A stretch of 48,824 bases of DNA, taken from NCBI RefSeq assembly GCF_002531935.1, contig NZ_NWSV01000036.1, forward strand, positions 1 to 48,824, read 5' to 3'. Positions within the stretch are counted from its first letter, which is position 1; each line of letters begins with the position of its first letter. A program made the translations under genes and the position numbers. Below, one piece after another: positions 25,930 to 34,576 of the stretch. The notes under the pieces are model-generated. The model saw only the letters and a program-made list of their open reading frames with translations, made no database searches and was not told the origin of the DNA. Origin of the DNA: Rhizobium chutanense. GTDB lineage: Bacteria; Pseudomonadota; Alphaproteobacteria; Rhizobiales; Rhizobiaceae.

Positions 25930-26680
25930 GAAATCCTGCTGTCGAGCAGAATCGCTATTAGGCCTCGTGGCGAGCAGCAGCCTGAGACGGGTCGACATCT
26001 CCGATGCAGTGTACGGCTTCTTCAGCCAGCCGGCGCCCGCTTCGATCTCCTTGTCCGCGGCATGGGGTTCAGAAAAGCCCGACGTCAGGAGAATTTTCAC
26101 CCTCGGCCAGCGCTCCCGGACATTCCGGGCCAGTTCGTCGTCGTTCATTCCCGGCATGGCCACATCACTGAACAGGAGCGCTACGTCATGCCCCGCCTCC
26201 AGCTCCTTCACCGCGTCGATCCCGTTCGTAGCTTCGATCACGAAGTAGGCAAGCGTCTGCAGGCGGCTGACCGTCACTCGGCGAACTCTCGCGTCGTCCT
26301 CGACCACCAGGATAGTTTCCGTGCCCCGAGGCGGGGCTTCCTCAGCCCGCTGCTCGTTCGGATGAGAATCCTTTCCGGCGTCGGCGCGTGGAAGAAAGAG
26401 GCGCACCGTCGTCCCTTCGCCAAGTTCGCTGTAGAGCTGCAGGTGCCCTGCGGATTGCTTTGCGAAACCGTAGACCATGCTCAGCCCAAGCCCCGTTCCC
26501 GAGCCCGTCGGTTTCGCGGTGAAGAACGGTCGAAAGCCCTCTCCATCACATCGGACGTCATTCCGGTGCCGGTGTCGGTCACGGAAATGAGGACGTAGCT
26601 GCCGGGGCGGATCGCCGGGTACATCAGGACATAGTCGGAGTCGATCTTGCAACAGAGCCCTTGCAGGCGGGCACCTCAAA
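25930..26680 (-). pseudogene. 3' part of a hybrid histidine kinase (HATPase plus receiver)
   Basis: The leftward remnant starts in the kinase ATP-binding domain: LISVTDTGTGMTSDVMERAF, a frameshift near 26545, then FFTAKPTGSGTGLGLSMVYG (G2 box). A linker leads to a receiver domain with the acidic pair VVEDDARVRR, the phospho-acceptor Asp in LLFSDVAMPGM and the Lys in KKPYTASEM. The sensor and dimerisation (His) domains are absent, so it cannot autophosphorylate. Beyond the receiver, the frame continues to about 25600 with unfamiliar sequence that is probably not part of the original gene. Confidence 0.75.
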
Positions 26681-27225
26681 GCAGACAGGAGCTGCGATGG
26701 AGGACAAGGCTTCGCAGGTTCTATCGAGCACGAAATACAGCACTGCTACCAAGCAGTTGGCAGGATCCGTGCTCTCACAATCCAACAAAAAGCGCTGATG
26801 AACGAACAAGAACTTTCGAACCAGTTTCTGTTGTTTTTCCCGGGCTTCTCGTCAACCAGTCTTATTCCGTTTCCTGCCACCTTAACTCATCATCTTCCGG
26901 AAAAGCGGCAGTTGGTTGCGAACATCCAGTGCCTCGGTCGGTGGACTCCGCTGAAGCGCCTATTTGAAGTCACTCTGCCCCAGATACGCTTCAATGCAGC
27001 TAGGAATGGGAAGCGATGAGCAAAGTGCGTAGGAGATCAAAGTTTCCCACTCCTTGTGGCCTGCCGAGGTCGGCGATCGATGACAGGCGTAATCGAGAGA
27101 CACTGGCCCCCGAGACATCAATCCCGCTTGGGGGAGACGTATCTGACAACGTTGGTTGTAAATCCGCTTTTGTTTGCCGATGCACATTCAGTGCCATGGC
27201 TGGATCGCATGGTTCAGATACACGC
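26681..27225. other. 545-bp stretch without a supported gene
   Basis: No convincing gene, RNA or operator. It probably contains rearranged debris between the kinase and phosphoketolase fragments. Confidence 0.35.
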
Positions 27226-27390
27226 AGATAGACATCGCGACCGATCGCGCGCGTGCCCGGCCTCGCCGAAAAGGTGCCAGATGTGACGGCAGCCTTGCAT
27301 GCAAAGCTCGACGAGCACCGGGCGTTCGTGCGGGAGCGTGGAGAAGACTTGCCGGAAATCCAGAATTGGCGCTGGGCACGCTCCTCCTAG
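27226..27390 (+). pseudogene. Phosphoketolase C-terminal remnant
   Basis: In one frame the sequence reads ARVPGLAEKVPDVTAALHAK then LDEHRAFVRERGEDLPEIQN and WRWARSS before a TAG. This corresponds to the last ~45 residues of D-xylulose-5-phosphate/fructose-6-phosphate phosphoketolase (typical ending: the HGxDMPEIRxWxW region). The main part of the enzyme is gone. Confidence 0.55.
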
Positions 27391-27610
27391 TGCGACAGAG
27401 GACCGGATTGGGTAGCGACTACCACCAGCCATACTGCCGCAGCTACGCCGGCACGCAAGAGAAAGGATTCGAGTGCGAGGTGGCAACCTCGCCTTCGACT
27501 TGGGGTGTCCCACGGCAATCGCAGCCTTTGCAGCGTCAGCTACGTGTTTCGAGTCCTGTTCGTTCTGCAAACGATGCGATCTTAAAACGTCCTGGAGAAT
27601 GATCGCCGGG

Positions 27611-28663
27611 TCATGCTGCAGCCGTCAACGAGAGGCAGCTAAGGGTGAAGCCCGGTCCCATCGCCGTCAGGACAGTTCTCCTGGGTAGTCCTTGCGCAAG
27701 AAGCTTCTCGAGTACGAACAGCGCGGTTGGCGAGGACATGTTCCCATAGTCCGAGAGAACCTCACGTTCCTGGTCGAGGGTTCCCTGGCTTAGTTTAAGC
27801 GCCGATTCCAAGGCGGTGATAACCTTTGATCCACCGGGGTGGCACGCAAACCGGTCAACGTCGGCAGGAGCAAGATCTGATCGGGCGAGTATGGACGTTA
27901 CGCCCTTCAGCACATGAGTTTCGGCGAACGGTGGTATCGCACGATCGAAGATCACGCCCAGACCCTCCGGATCGACGCTCCATCCCATGATGTCTAGCGT
28001 GTCGGGCCACGTATGCTGGCCTGCAAGTTCGACCTCGGCCAGACCGGTCTCACTAGCACGCACCACGCAGGCGGCGGCCCCGTCGCCGAAGAGGGCGGTC
28101 GCCACGATGTTCGCCTTCGTAAGCTTGTCCATGCGAAATGCCAACGTGCAGGTCTCGACGGCGACCACCAGCACGACTGAGCCTGGCCGGGATGCCGCCA
28201 GCCGTGACCCGATTGAAAGCCCAGAGACTCCGCCGGCACAGCCGAGGCCAAACACGGGAACCCGTTCGACATCGTCCCGGAAGCCCAGTTCTCGGCTTAC
28301 CCTCGCTTCCAGACTAGGTGTCGCAATACCAGTCGAGGAGACGGTTACGATCGTGTCGACATCGCCTGCTGCAATGCCCGCCGACACGAGAGCCTTGCTG
28401 GCGGCGGCGACGAACATTGCACCAGCGCCCTCGATATGAGCGAGGTTTCGTTCGGGCCATCCCGACGTCTCGAGATACCACTCGATCGGCCGGACGGCAT
28501 AGCGGCGCCGAATTCCCGAGGTTTCGAACACCCTTGCCAGCTTTTCGAAATCGCCAAATCGCGATGAGAACGCGGTGTGCGAGGCTCGCGCCGCGTCACG
28601 CTGGTCGATGACATGTGGCGGAACGGCGGTGCCGACGGATACCAGCTTGACGGGTTGCTGCAT
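27611..28663 (-). CDS. Type III polyketide synthase (chalcone-synthase-like), 350 aa
   Basis: A homodimeric ketosynthase of the thiolase fold that extends acyl-CoA starters with malonyl-CoA. The catalytic triad is intact: Cys142 in GLGCAGGVSGLS, His275 in FACHPGGSK and Asn308 in DYGNMSSPTALFVLE. The C-terminal GPG loop (AMGPGFTLSCLS) is present. Length is normal for bacterial members. The product cannot be deduced; bacterial relatives make alkylresorcinols, alkylpyrones or phloroglucinols. It is the only complete enzyme gene between the kinase remnant and the CBS gene. No clear anaerobox faces it, though the box at 28839 lies 176 bp upstream. Confidence 0.9.
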   Translation of the reverse strand: MQQPVKLVSVGTAVPPHVIDQRDAARASHTAFSSRFGDFEKLARVFETSGIRRRYAVRPIEWYLETSGWPERNLAHIEGAGAMFVAAASKALVSAGIAAGDVDTIVTVSSTGIATPSLEARVSRELGFRDDVERVPVFGLGCAGGVSGLSIGSRLAASRPGSVVLVVAVETCTLAFRMDKLTKANIVATALFGDGAAACVVRASETGLAEVELAGQHTWPDTLDIMGWSVDPEGLGVIFDRAIPPFAETHVLKGVTSILARSDLAPADVDRFACHPGGSKVITALESALKLSQGTLDQEREVLSDYGNMSSPTALFVLEKLLAQGLPRRTVLTAMGPGFTLSCLSLTAAA

Positions 28664-28838
28664 AAGACTCCTTGCGACGGCGCGGGAAGAATTTGGTACG
28701 CCGCGCGAGGACGAGACCGAACCGTAACGCCTCGATCCTCAATAAGTTGCAATGCGGGCGAGCCTGACGCCGCACTTCGTCGGAAGGCTTCAGAGACGAC
28801 GACGCGTGAAGGATGCCTCCCGCGGCTTCGTGTCTGCC

Positions 28839-28852
28839 TTGATCCACGTCAA
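28839..28852. promoter_or_regulatory. FNR/FixK anaerobox before the CBS-BON gene
   Basis: TTGATCCACGTCAA differs from TTGAT-N4-ATCAA at one position (G for A). It lies 53 bp before the ATG at 28905, and the bases TGCGCT follow as at the htrA box. Confidence 0.62.
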
Positions 28853-28904
28853 TGCGCTCAACAAGTTGGCTCCGTAATTGTCCGATCGAAAAGGAGACAG
28901 CGCG

Positions 28905-29555
28905 ATGCTTGCTAGAGACATCATGACGACCCCGTGACGACGCTCGACGAGGGACACAACGTCAGGGAAGCCGTCGAGATCGTCAACGCCAGCAAGATCG
29001 GCGCGGTGCCCGTCATCGATGGCGAAGGGCGGCTCACCGGCATCGTCACCGGGGAGACCTGCTGCGCCGGGTGGCGTCATCCTGGGCGAGACGGGCGGTA
29101 CCGCATACGCGCGACCGCGAAGATGCACTGGCGGACTATGTGAAGGCCCGAAGCTGGCGCGTCAAGGACGTGATGTCGACGCCCGTCGTCAGCGCCGCCC
29201 CGAGCGCAACCGCGAGCCAGCTCGCAGAACTCCTGCAGGCCCACGACATCAAACACCGAACGGCAGACTCGCCGGCATAATCAGCCGTCACGACTTGATG
29301 CGAGCGCTTCTCGATGTTCGACGGCAGTGTACTGCTTCCGGCGACGAGGCCCTAGGGACGGCCGTTCGTGGCCGCCTGGAAACCGAGTTCGAAATAAGGT
29401 TCCCCATCGTCAATGCGACCGTCTCCGACGGGGCAGTGACCCTGAGGGGAGAGGTCGAGACGGAGCTGGAATGCTCGGCGGCCAGGGTGGCGGCGGAAAG
29501 CATCCGCGGCGTCGGCGGCGTGGTAAACAACATCACCCTGGATACCGCATGGTGA
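28905..29555 (+). pseudogene. CBS-CBS-BON stress protein, several frameshifts
   Basis: The ATG follows an AAGGAGA ribosome site. The first frame gives only LARDIMTTP before a TGA; one added base restores VTTLDEGHNVREAVEI and ASKIGAVPVIDGEGRLTGIV (first CBS). The second CBS is spread over two frames (WRVKDVMSTPVVSAAPSATA, then LAGIISRHDLMRALL). The C-terminal BON domain (VNATVSDGAVTLRGEVETEL) is intact and stops at 29555. The order CBS-CBS-BON is common in rhizobial stress proteins. As given, no full product can be made. Confidence 0.72.
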
Positions 29556-29594
29556 GCTCTCTCAAACTATGAAATCGTCCCTGGAGTTTCCGTC

Positions 29595-29738
29595 ATGTTT
29601 GTCAGGGTCATCGCAGACGCCGTCGTGTCGAGGCTTCTCCTCGTCATCCTGATCCTCATGGTGGGGACGGTCGTGAGCGTCCTACTGGTGAGGCCATCCG
29701 ACGACTCCCGAACCGGGCGCGTCGAGCGCTCTCTCTGA
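29595..29738 (+). CDS. Small single-span membrane protein, 47 aa
   Basis: After a CTGGAG ribosome site the frame encodes a short N-terminus, a hydrophobic span (LLLVILILMVGTVVSVLLV) and a charged tail (RPSDDSRTGRVERSL). This is a normal layout for a small bitopic membrane protein. It lies 39 bp behind the CBS-BON gene and may be in its transcript. Function unknown. Confidence 0.5.
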   Translation: MFVRVIADAVVSRLLLVILILMVGTVVSVLLVRPSDDSRTGRVERSL

Positions 29739-29817
29739 CCCGTGAGTGCGCGATGAACATCTGGCCCTCCAGGATTTAATTGTCCGGCCGCGTCCCGCAA
29801 ATGGCGCGACGGATTCG

Positions 29818-30333
29818 ATGCTCTCCGAACTATTCGGCTTCATCTGGCTGATGGGAAGGCGTCATCAGGCGTTGGTCGCAGGGCTGTCCCTGGCTCTTTT
29901 CGTTATCGGCGCGGCGCCTCTCGAACTCCAGCGCCGGATCGTCAATGAGGCGACCGAGCAAGCGTCATACCGGTCTCTTCTCTTTCTCGTCTCCCTCTAT
30001 CTCGCGGTCGCAGTGTTGAAGGGCGCGATAAATTCACCTCCAACCTCTAAAGAAGCTGGGTGGGCGAAAAAAGCACGCTTTGGCTCGGGGCGCGCGTTCT
30101 GCATCGGGCCGAGACGCCGCCATCGGAATCCACGCTCGAGGGGGTTGAGCTGTCGATCGTCTTTGCGGAAGCGGAACCGGTGGGCAGTTTCGTTGGGACC
30201 AGCATCTCCGAGCCGCTACTCCAGATCGGCATCCTTGTCACCGTGGGCGGTTATCTGATCTATCTCCAGCCGCTGATGAGGATGGCCGTCGCAGCCACCT
30301 TCGCCCCGCAGATTGCGTTCGTCCCGATGTTAG
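29818..30333 (+). pseudogene. ABC-transporter membrane-domain fragment
   Basis: The start reads LSELFGFIWLMGRRHQALVA followed by transmembrane-like segments, as in exporter-type ABC proteins. A frameshift near 30030 and an in-frame TAA at 30048-30050 interrupt it. The frame then continues as RSWVGEKSTLWLGARVLH and further hydrophobic helices (LLQIGILVTVGGYLIYL) until about 30333, where IS256 sequence in opposite orientation begins. The ATP-binding cassette is missing. Confidence 0.6.
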
Positions 30334-30731
30334 GCTGCTCACCTGGCTTTTGGAGATGCCGCTCATACCCATGGCCTTGACCAAGTCGTCGACAGAACGA
30401 GTCGAGATTCCCTGGATATGCGCTTCCTGGATAACGGCCGTCAGAGCTTTCTCTGCCATGCGGCGCGGTTCAAGGAAGCTCGGAAAGTAGCTGCCTTTGC
30501 GCAGCTTCGGAATGCGAAGCTCGACGGTGCCAGCCCGCGTCTCCCGATGTCACGGTAGCCATTGCGTTGTGCGAGCCGCATCGAGTTCTTCACACCGAAG
30601 TCTGCACCCGTAGCCGAGCCTACTTCCAGCTCCATCAGCCGATCGGCAGCAAGACCGATCATCTCACGCAACAAATCTGCATCGGCACTCTTCTCAACAA
30701 GGGAGCGCACGTTCATCATGTCATTGGTCAT
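30333..30731 (-). mobile_element. IS256-family transposase fragment
   Basis: The leftward fragment holds the N-terminus of an IS256 (mutator-type) transposase: NVRSLVEKSADADLLREMIG, VKNSMRLAQRNGYR, then after a frameshift near 30520 AEKALTAVIQEAHIQGISTR and SVDDLVKAMGMSGISKSQVS. Homology ends near 30333. The DDE catalytic region is absent, so it is inactive. It separates the ABC fragment from the truncated molybdenum-hydroxylase gene and was likely involved in both truncations. Confidence 0.78.
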
Positions 30732-30917
30732 CGGTGATCTTTCCGTCAGGTTGGTCTTGAACAACCCGACCCTAGCGGAAAAACACTGATGGCCGCCCGC
30801 AAAGCCGGTCACCCGCTACAGCGCAACGAGAAGCGCGCGGGCGCTCGGCTTTACTCCCTACCGTCACCTACGCCACGTACTGGGACACGATCCGATAGAA
30901 CGGCCACCTTTTCCCGC

Positions 30918-31234
30918 GTGCAAGTGGCCATATGGGGGTGGCGTAATAACCAGGCATACGCGAGGTCGGTATGGCAGGTTTGATCTCTCCTTCCAGGTCG
31001 CTCGCGTTATAGATCGCGACGACGCCGGGCACCGAGAACGCATCGCCGACATCGATGTTCAGGATTCGGGCATGTGGCTGGTCGGAGCGTCGCAATGCGA
31101 TATGCAACATACCGCGGCGCCATGTCATCGACATACTGACCAACACCCGTCAGCAGACGTGGATCTTCGGTGCGCTTGTCCCGCTTGCCGACAAGTTTGG
31201 GCCGCAGCTCGACGGAATGGTCCTGCTGGCTCAT
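30918..31234 (-). pseudogene. 5' part of a CoxL/xanthine-dehydrogenase-type molybdopterin subunit
   Basis: The ATG at 31234 overlaps the stop of the metallo-hydrolase gene as ATGA. The frame reads KLVGKRDKRTEDPRLLTGVG, QYVDDM, then after a frameshift near 31110 ALRRSDQPHARILNIDVGDA and SVPGVVAIYNASDLEGEIKP, as expected for the first ~105 residues of a large (molybdopterin-binding) subunit. Homology ends at PIWPLARGK near 30918. The remaining ~650 residues, including the cofactor sites, are missing. Confidence 0.75.
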
Positions 31235-31992
31235 TCGTAGAACTCCACACCCTTTCGCAACTCTTGCCATTGCGCGTCGTCGTGGCCGAAAATGATAGAA
31301 GCTCCCCGCTCCCGAAGAGCTTTCAGGCGAGCGAGTGCCTCTGCGGCGAGTTCGATGTTCCAAGTATTTCTCGGAGCGATACCGGTGTCGACGCTCGCCT
31401 GGAGCGGGGCAGCATCTGAAGCGAGTATAAATGAACCATCTTTTTCCAGCTCGACACGGGCGACGGTCATTCCGGGGGTATGACCCGGCATGGGCAGCAA
31501 GACGATGCGCCCGTCGCCAAAGACGTCATGCTCGGCATTGAAGGTCTGGAAACCCTGGGGCTGGTCCCATTCTCCTCGAAGATAGCCTTGATTTTCTGCA
31601 CCGCTTGCCGTGGCGGCCTGCGCCTCCGCTTCGTGGCAGAGGATCGTTGCGCGCCGAAAGTACGCGTTGCAGCCGCAATGATCGGGATGCAGATGTGAAC
31701 AGATCACAACATCTATGTCCTCGGGATCGAGAGCAAGAGTCTTCAACTGATGAACGACCGTCCGCTCTGGCGAAAAGATCGGGGTCATAACCTTGCTTAA
31801 CCCACCCCATCGCGCGCCTGGATCGATGGCGGCCTCTGGATTGCATCCGCTATCGAACAGCGCGTTGCCTTGGGGATGGCGCATCAGGGTGGCGTGAACC
31901 GGCAATTCAATCGCTTCTTCCTTCAGCGCCCCAGGGACGTAGATGGACCGGCGCATACGAAGGCGGCCGGCCTCGAGAAAATGCATCTTCAT
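31231..31992 (-). CDS. AHL-lactonase-like metallo-beta-lactamase-fold hydrolase, 253 aa
   Basis: The zinc motif HLHPDH follows VVICS near the middle, a further His is in LLPMPGHTPGM, an Asp in ILASDAAPLQ and a last His in IIFGHDDAQW: the full dinuclear zinc set of the AttM/AiiA group, which opens N-acyl-homoserine-lactone rings. The overall layout from GRLRMRRSIYVPG to FYE follows AttM closely. The start at 31992 follows GAGAGGACC; upstream in-frame residues belong to the preceding gene. It is the only intact member of a molybdenum-hydroxylase operon, so its natural substrate may be another lactone made by that oxidase. Confidence 0.82.
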   Translation of the reverse strand: MKMHFLEAGRLRMRRSIYVPGALKEEAIELPVHATLMRHPQGNALFDSGCNPEAAIDPGARWGGLSKVMTPIFSPERTVVHQLKTLALDPEDIDVVICSHLHPDHCGCNAYFRRATILCHEAEAQAATASGAENQGYLRGEWDQPQGFQTFNAEHDVFGDGRIVLLPMPGHTPGMTVARVELEKDGSFILASDAAPLQASVDTGIAPRNTWNIELAAEALARLKALRERGASIIFGHDDAQWQELRKGVEFYE

Positions 31993-31993
31993 C

Positions 31994-32462
31994 TTAAGGT
32001 CCTCTCTTGCTAGCCAGTTCGCGGACGGCGTTGACGATGTTTTCATAGCCCGTACAACGACAGATGTTTCCTGAGAGCGCTTCCCTGATCTTATCATCGG
32101 TTTCCAGCGGATGGTGGCGAAGAAGGTCGATGATCGCCAACGATGAAACTGGGCCTACAAATTCGCATTGCAGGCCATGATGCTGGCGGAACGCTTCTTG
32201 GATTCGTCCGAGTATCGACGCTTCCCTGGCCATGGTTTCGATTTCGCTCCCGTCTGCCTGCACTGCAAGCATCAGACAGGAGCGTGCGCTCCTTCCATCG
32301 AGAATGACGGTGCAGGCACCGCAAACGCCATGTTCGCACCCGACATGGGTTCCGGTCAGGCAAAGGATCCTGGCGCAGGAAGTGGCTCAGCAGCGTTCGT
32401 GCTTCGATCGTGCGCGTCATATACGCTTCGTTGACGCTGACGGTGATCGTCTTCTCACTCAT
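31994..32462 (-). pseudogene. CoxS-type [2Fe-2S] subunit, frameshifted and missing a cluster Cys
   Basis: Start ATG 32462 overlaps the stop of the FAD-subunit gene. The beta-grasp N-terminus (TITVSVNEAYMTRTIEARTL) loses frame near 32372; the plant-ferredoxin motif GCEHGVCGACTVILDG is in the next frame. The second cluster should read LQCGFC and GNICRCTGY; here it is LQCEFVGPVSS and GNICRCTGYENIV, so one ligand Cys is replaced by Val. The subunit would carry electrons from molybdopterin to FAD. With both defects it is not functional. Confidence 0.78.
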
Positions 32463-33110
32463 CTTGCTTGAAGCCTTTCGTGGTTCGCGCGGCTCCAGGC
32501 GGCGCGAAGGGCCCGTTTGGCAAGGACGCCTGAGAGATGCCTGCGGTAATCTGCAGAGGCATGGATATCCGTGTTGGGCGTGAGGATTCCAGCCAGGCGA
32601 TCCGCCACCGTATCGAGAGCCGGCTCGGAAACATCCGTCCTCGATGATCTCTTCAAGCCGCAGCGGGGTTTCACCAACGCCCATCATGCCAACGCGAACG
32701 TCAGACGCCCTGCCATCTACACAATGCAGCGTCGTCGCAAAGCAAGCGAGTGCGAAGTCCCCGTGGCGTTTTGCAAACTCCTCAAATCCCCATCCGGCAT
32801 CCGGTCTCATCGCGTCGAGCTCGACGCGAATTACAAACTCGTCCGGTTCCAACGAGTTGACCAGCGATCCGACAAAAAAATCGGCTGCAGGTATTTCGCG
32901 TCTGCCGCGCTGAGAGGAGGCGATGACCGTCCCACCGAGGAACCGTGTCATCATCGGCATCTCGGTCGCTGGATCCGCATGCGCGACGCTGCCGCCGAAG
33001 GTGCCGCGGTTGCGCACGGTCATATGGGTGACGTGATGCATCGCCTCATGCACGATCGGCAAGTGTTGGCGGATGATCGGGTCTGTCGCGGTCATGTGAT
33101 GGCGTACCGT
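32459..33110 (-). pseudogene. CoxM-type FAD subunit, 5'-truncated and frameshifted
   Basis: The readable part begins at about DPIIRQHLPIVHEAMHHVTH and includes the FAD-contact motif TVRNRGTFGGSVAHADPATE, then EIPAADFFVGSL and FAKRHGDFALACFATTLHC. Near 32640 the frame shifts; the C-terminal domain (DIHASADYRRHLSGVLAKRA) continues in another frame to the stop at 32459. The first FAD-binding segment (normally AGGQSLLP) is missing, replaced by unrelated sequence. Confidence 0.72.
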
Positions 33111-33170
33111 CGGCGCCGATTCTCACCCGATCTCCGTGCAGTTCGATCCGATCTCCATGAACCGACGTTA

Positions 33171-33370
33171 CTACGCGCGGCGCCCAAAATCCCGCGGCCC
33201 TGCTCGGATGGATACGATCTCTCTGAGCAGTTCGAGGTTCTCGCCGGTCATGGTGGCCACGTCTTCGATCGTGCAGATATGCATCGAACGAGCCATCAGG
33301 CGGCCTTTTGCGCAGTGGAGACCGTCGGAAGCATATTCCACGGCAACAGGTCTTCAAGCCTATCTACCGG
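33171..33370 (-). pseudogene. Insertion-sequence passenger gene remnant and transposase tail
   Basis: A 41-codon frame from 33296 reads ARSMHICTIEDVATMTGENL then ELLREIV. I recall this as the start of a small protein carried next to rhizobial IS66-type elements. Just upstream, RLEDLLPWN resembles the last residues of an IS66 transposase. Together they mark a lost element whose insertion or excision removed the 5' end of the FAD-subunit gene. Confidence 0.38.
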
Positions 33371-33521
33371 TTAATCTTTGATCTGGGTTAGGACGTCCGT
33401 GAGGTAGCTCTCGGGGTTGCGGCCATGCAGTTTGTCCGTTCCAATGATGGTCAAATATTAGCGTTGCGCTATCCCGTTCGTAATTTGCATCGTGTAAGTC
33501 TTCACTCCTGATGCTCGTTCT

Positions 33522-33565
33522 CGGGCCGCGCCACGCAACGCGCGGCCCGTCTTTCGGTTTTCTCA
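33522..33565 (+). terminator. Rho-independent terminator upstream of rhizavidin
   Basis: CGGGCCGCG (33522-33530) pairs with CGCGGCCCG (33541-33549) across a 10-base loop and is followed by a T-rich stretch. It insulates the rhizavidin gene from transcription entering from the left. Confidence 0.65.
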
Positions 33566-33663
33566 ACCCGGGAAATTGCTACTCGGATTGATTGATTATT
33601 ACGAGTTTATATGCAACCTTCGGTACGATCGCCGACGGTCGGCGCACATCAGGAGGAAAAACC

Positions 33664-34131
33664 ATGATCCGTACTAATGCAGTTGCAGCACTTGTGTTTG
33701 CTGTAGCAACCTCAGCTCTTGCTTTCGATGCAAGCAACTTCAAGGATTTTTCAAGCATCGCATCGGCTTCCAGCAGTTGGCAGAACCAGTCCGGCTCGAC
33801 GATGATCATTCAAGTCGACTCGTTCGGAAATGTCTCCGGCCAATATGTAAACAGAGCCCAGGGCACCGGATGCCAGAACTCGCCCTATCCGCTAACAGGA
33901 AGGGTAAACGGGACGTTCATCGCATTTTCGGTCGGCTGGAACAATTCGACGGAGAACTGCAATTCCGCAACCGGATGGACCGGCTACGCACAGGTCAACG
34001 GCAACAACACTGAGATAGTCACGAGCTGGAACCTCGCTTACGAAGGCGGCTCCGGTCCGGCCATTGAGCAAGGACAAGACACTTTCCAGTACGTGCCGAC
34101 GACTGAGAACAAAAGCCTCTTGAAGGATTAA
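33664..34131 (+). CDS. Rhizavidin, secreted biotin-binding avidin
   Basis: The 155-aa precursor has a signal peptide of about 20 residues ending in SALA, giving a mature beta-barrel starting FDASNFKDF. Avidin-family features include the Trp-bearing SSWQNQSGSTM, the GQYVN strand, GRVNGTFIAFSVGWNNSTEN, ATGWTGYAQVNG and VTSWNLAYEGG. Two Cys (GTGCQNS and ENCNSAT) can form the loop disulfide of dimeric avidins. From memory this equals rhizavidin of R. etli CFN42, which binds biotin as a dimer. The ATG follows a strong AGGAGG with 7-base spacing; an earlier in-frame ATG lacks one. It is flanked by terminators, so it is a stand-alone unit. Its natural role (biotin scavenging or defence against biotin users) is unproven. 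Confidence 0.95.
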   Translation: MIRTNAVAALVFAVATSALAFDASNFKDFSSIASASSSWQNQSGSTMIIQVDSFGNVSGQYVNRAQGTGCQNSPYPLTGRVNGTFIAFSVGWNNSTENCNSATGWTGYAQVNGNNTEIVTSWNLAYEGGSGPAIEQGQDTFQYVPTTENKSLLKD

Positions 34132-34234
34132 TCTCCTCTGCCCTGCCGGCGCTGGCCCGTCAGAGATTGTGGAGCAAGAATTCATCGAATATGGCCAAAG
34201 GCTTAGACGAAGCTGCTTTCCCTGCCGAATAAAA

Positions 34235-34260
34235 GCGCCGCGTGCTCGTCCGCGCGGCGC
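34235..34260. terminator. Terminator after rhizavidin
   Basis: GCGCCGCG (34235-34242) and CGCGGCGC (34253-34260) form an 8-bp stem with a 10-base loop. AAAA precedes it, and an A/T-rich stretch follows, so it could work in both directions. Confidence 0.58.
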
Positions 34261-34335
34261 AAATCCTTATTTGATGAGTTCAATGCGGCCAAAACTTTCC
34301 GGACAAAAGTAAGCATCCGAGGATGCGCCGCCTTG

Positions 34336-34560
34336 GGGCAAACGCGGCGATCTGATCAAGGTCGTTTGGCACGATGGCCAGGGGGCCTGCCTGTTCACGA
34401 AAAAATTGGAGCGAGGAAGGTTTATCTAGCGTGACGGCCAGGGCGCTTGTCTGTTCACGAAGAAGCTGGAGCGCGGCCGCTTCATCTGGCCGTCAGCCGC
34501 TGACGGCACGGTGGTGATCACACCGGCGCAGCTCGGTTATCTGCTCGAAGGTCTACAGAA
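34336..34560 (+). mobile_element. IS66 TnpB (Orf2) fragments, partly duplicated
   Basis: Reading GDLIKVVWHDGQGACLFTKK then LERGRFI, a first TnpB piece ends in a stop near 34429. Directly behind it a second, slightly different copy begins again at DGQGACLFTKKLERGRFIWP and runs on to DGTVVITPAQLGYLLEG. About 58 bp are thus repeated in tandem with mismatches. The C-terminal end of TnpB appears 590 bp further on (35143-35190). Confidence 0.7.
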
Positions 34561-34576
34561 ATATCCCTGCTTGTGA

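Noticed and set aside
34371..34490. CRISPR-like repeat
   Set aside because: Only two imperfect copies, both coding for the same TnpB segment; this is transposon duplication.
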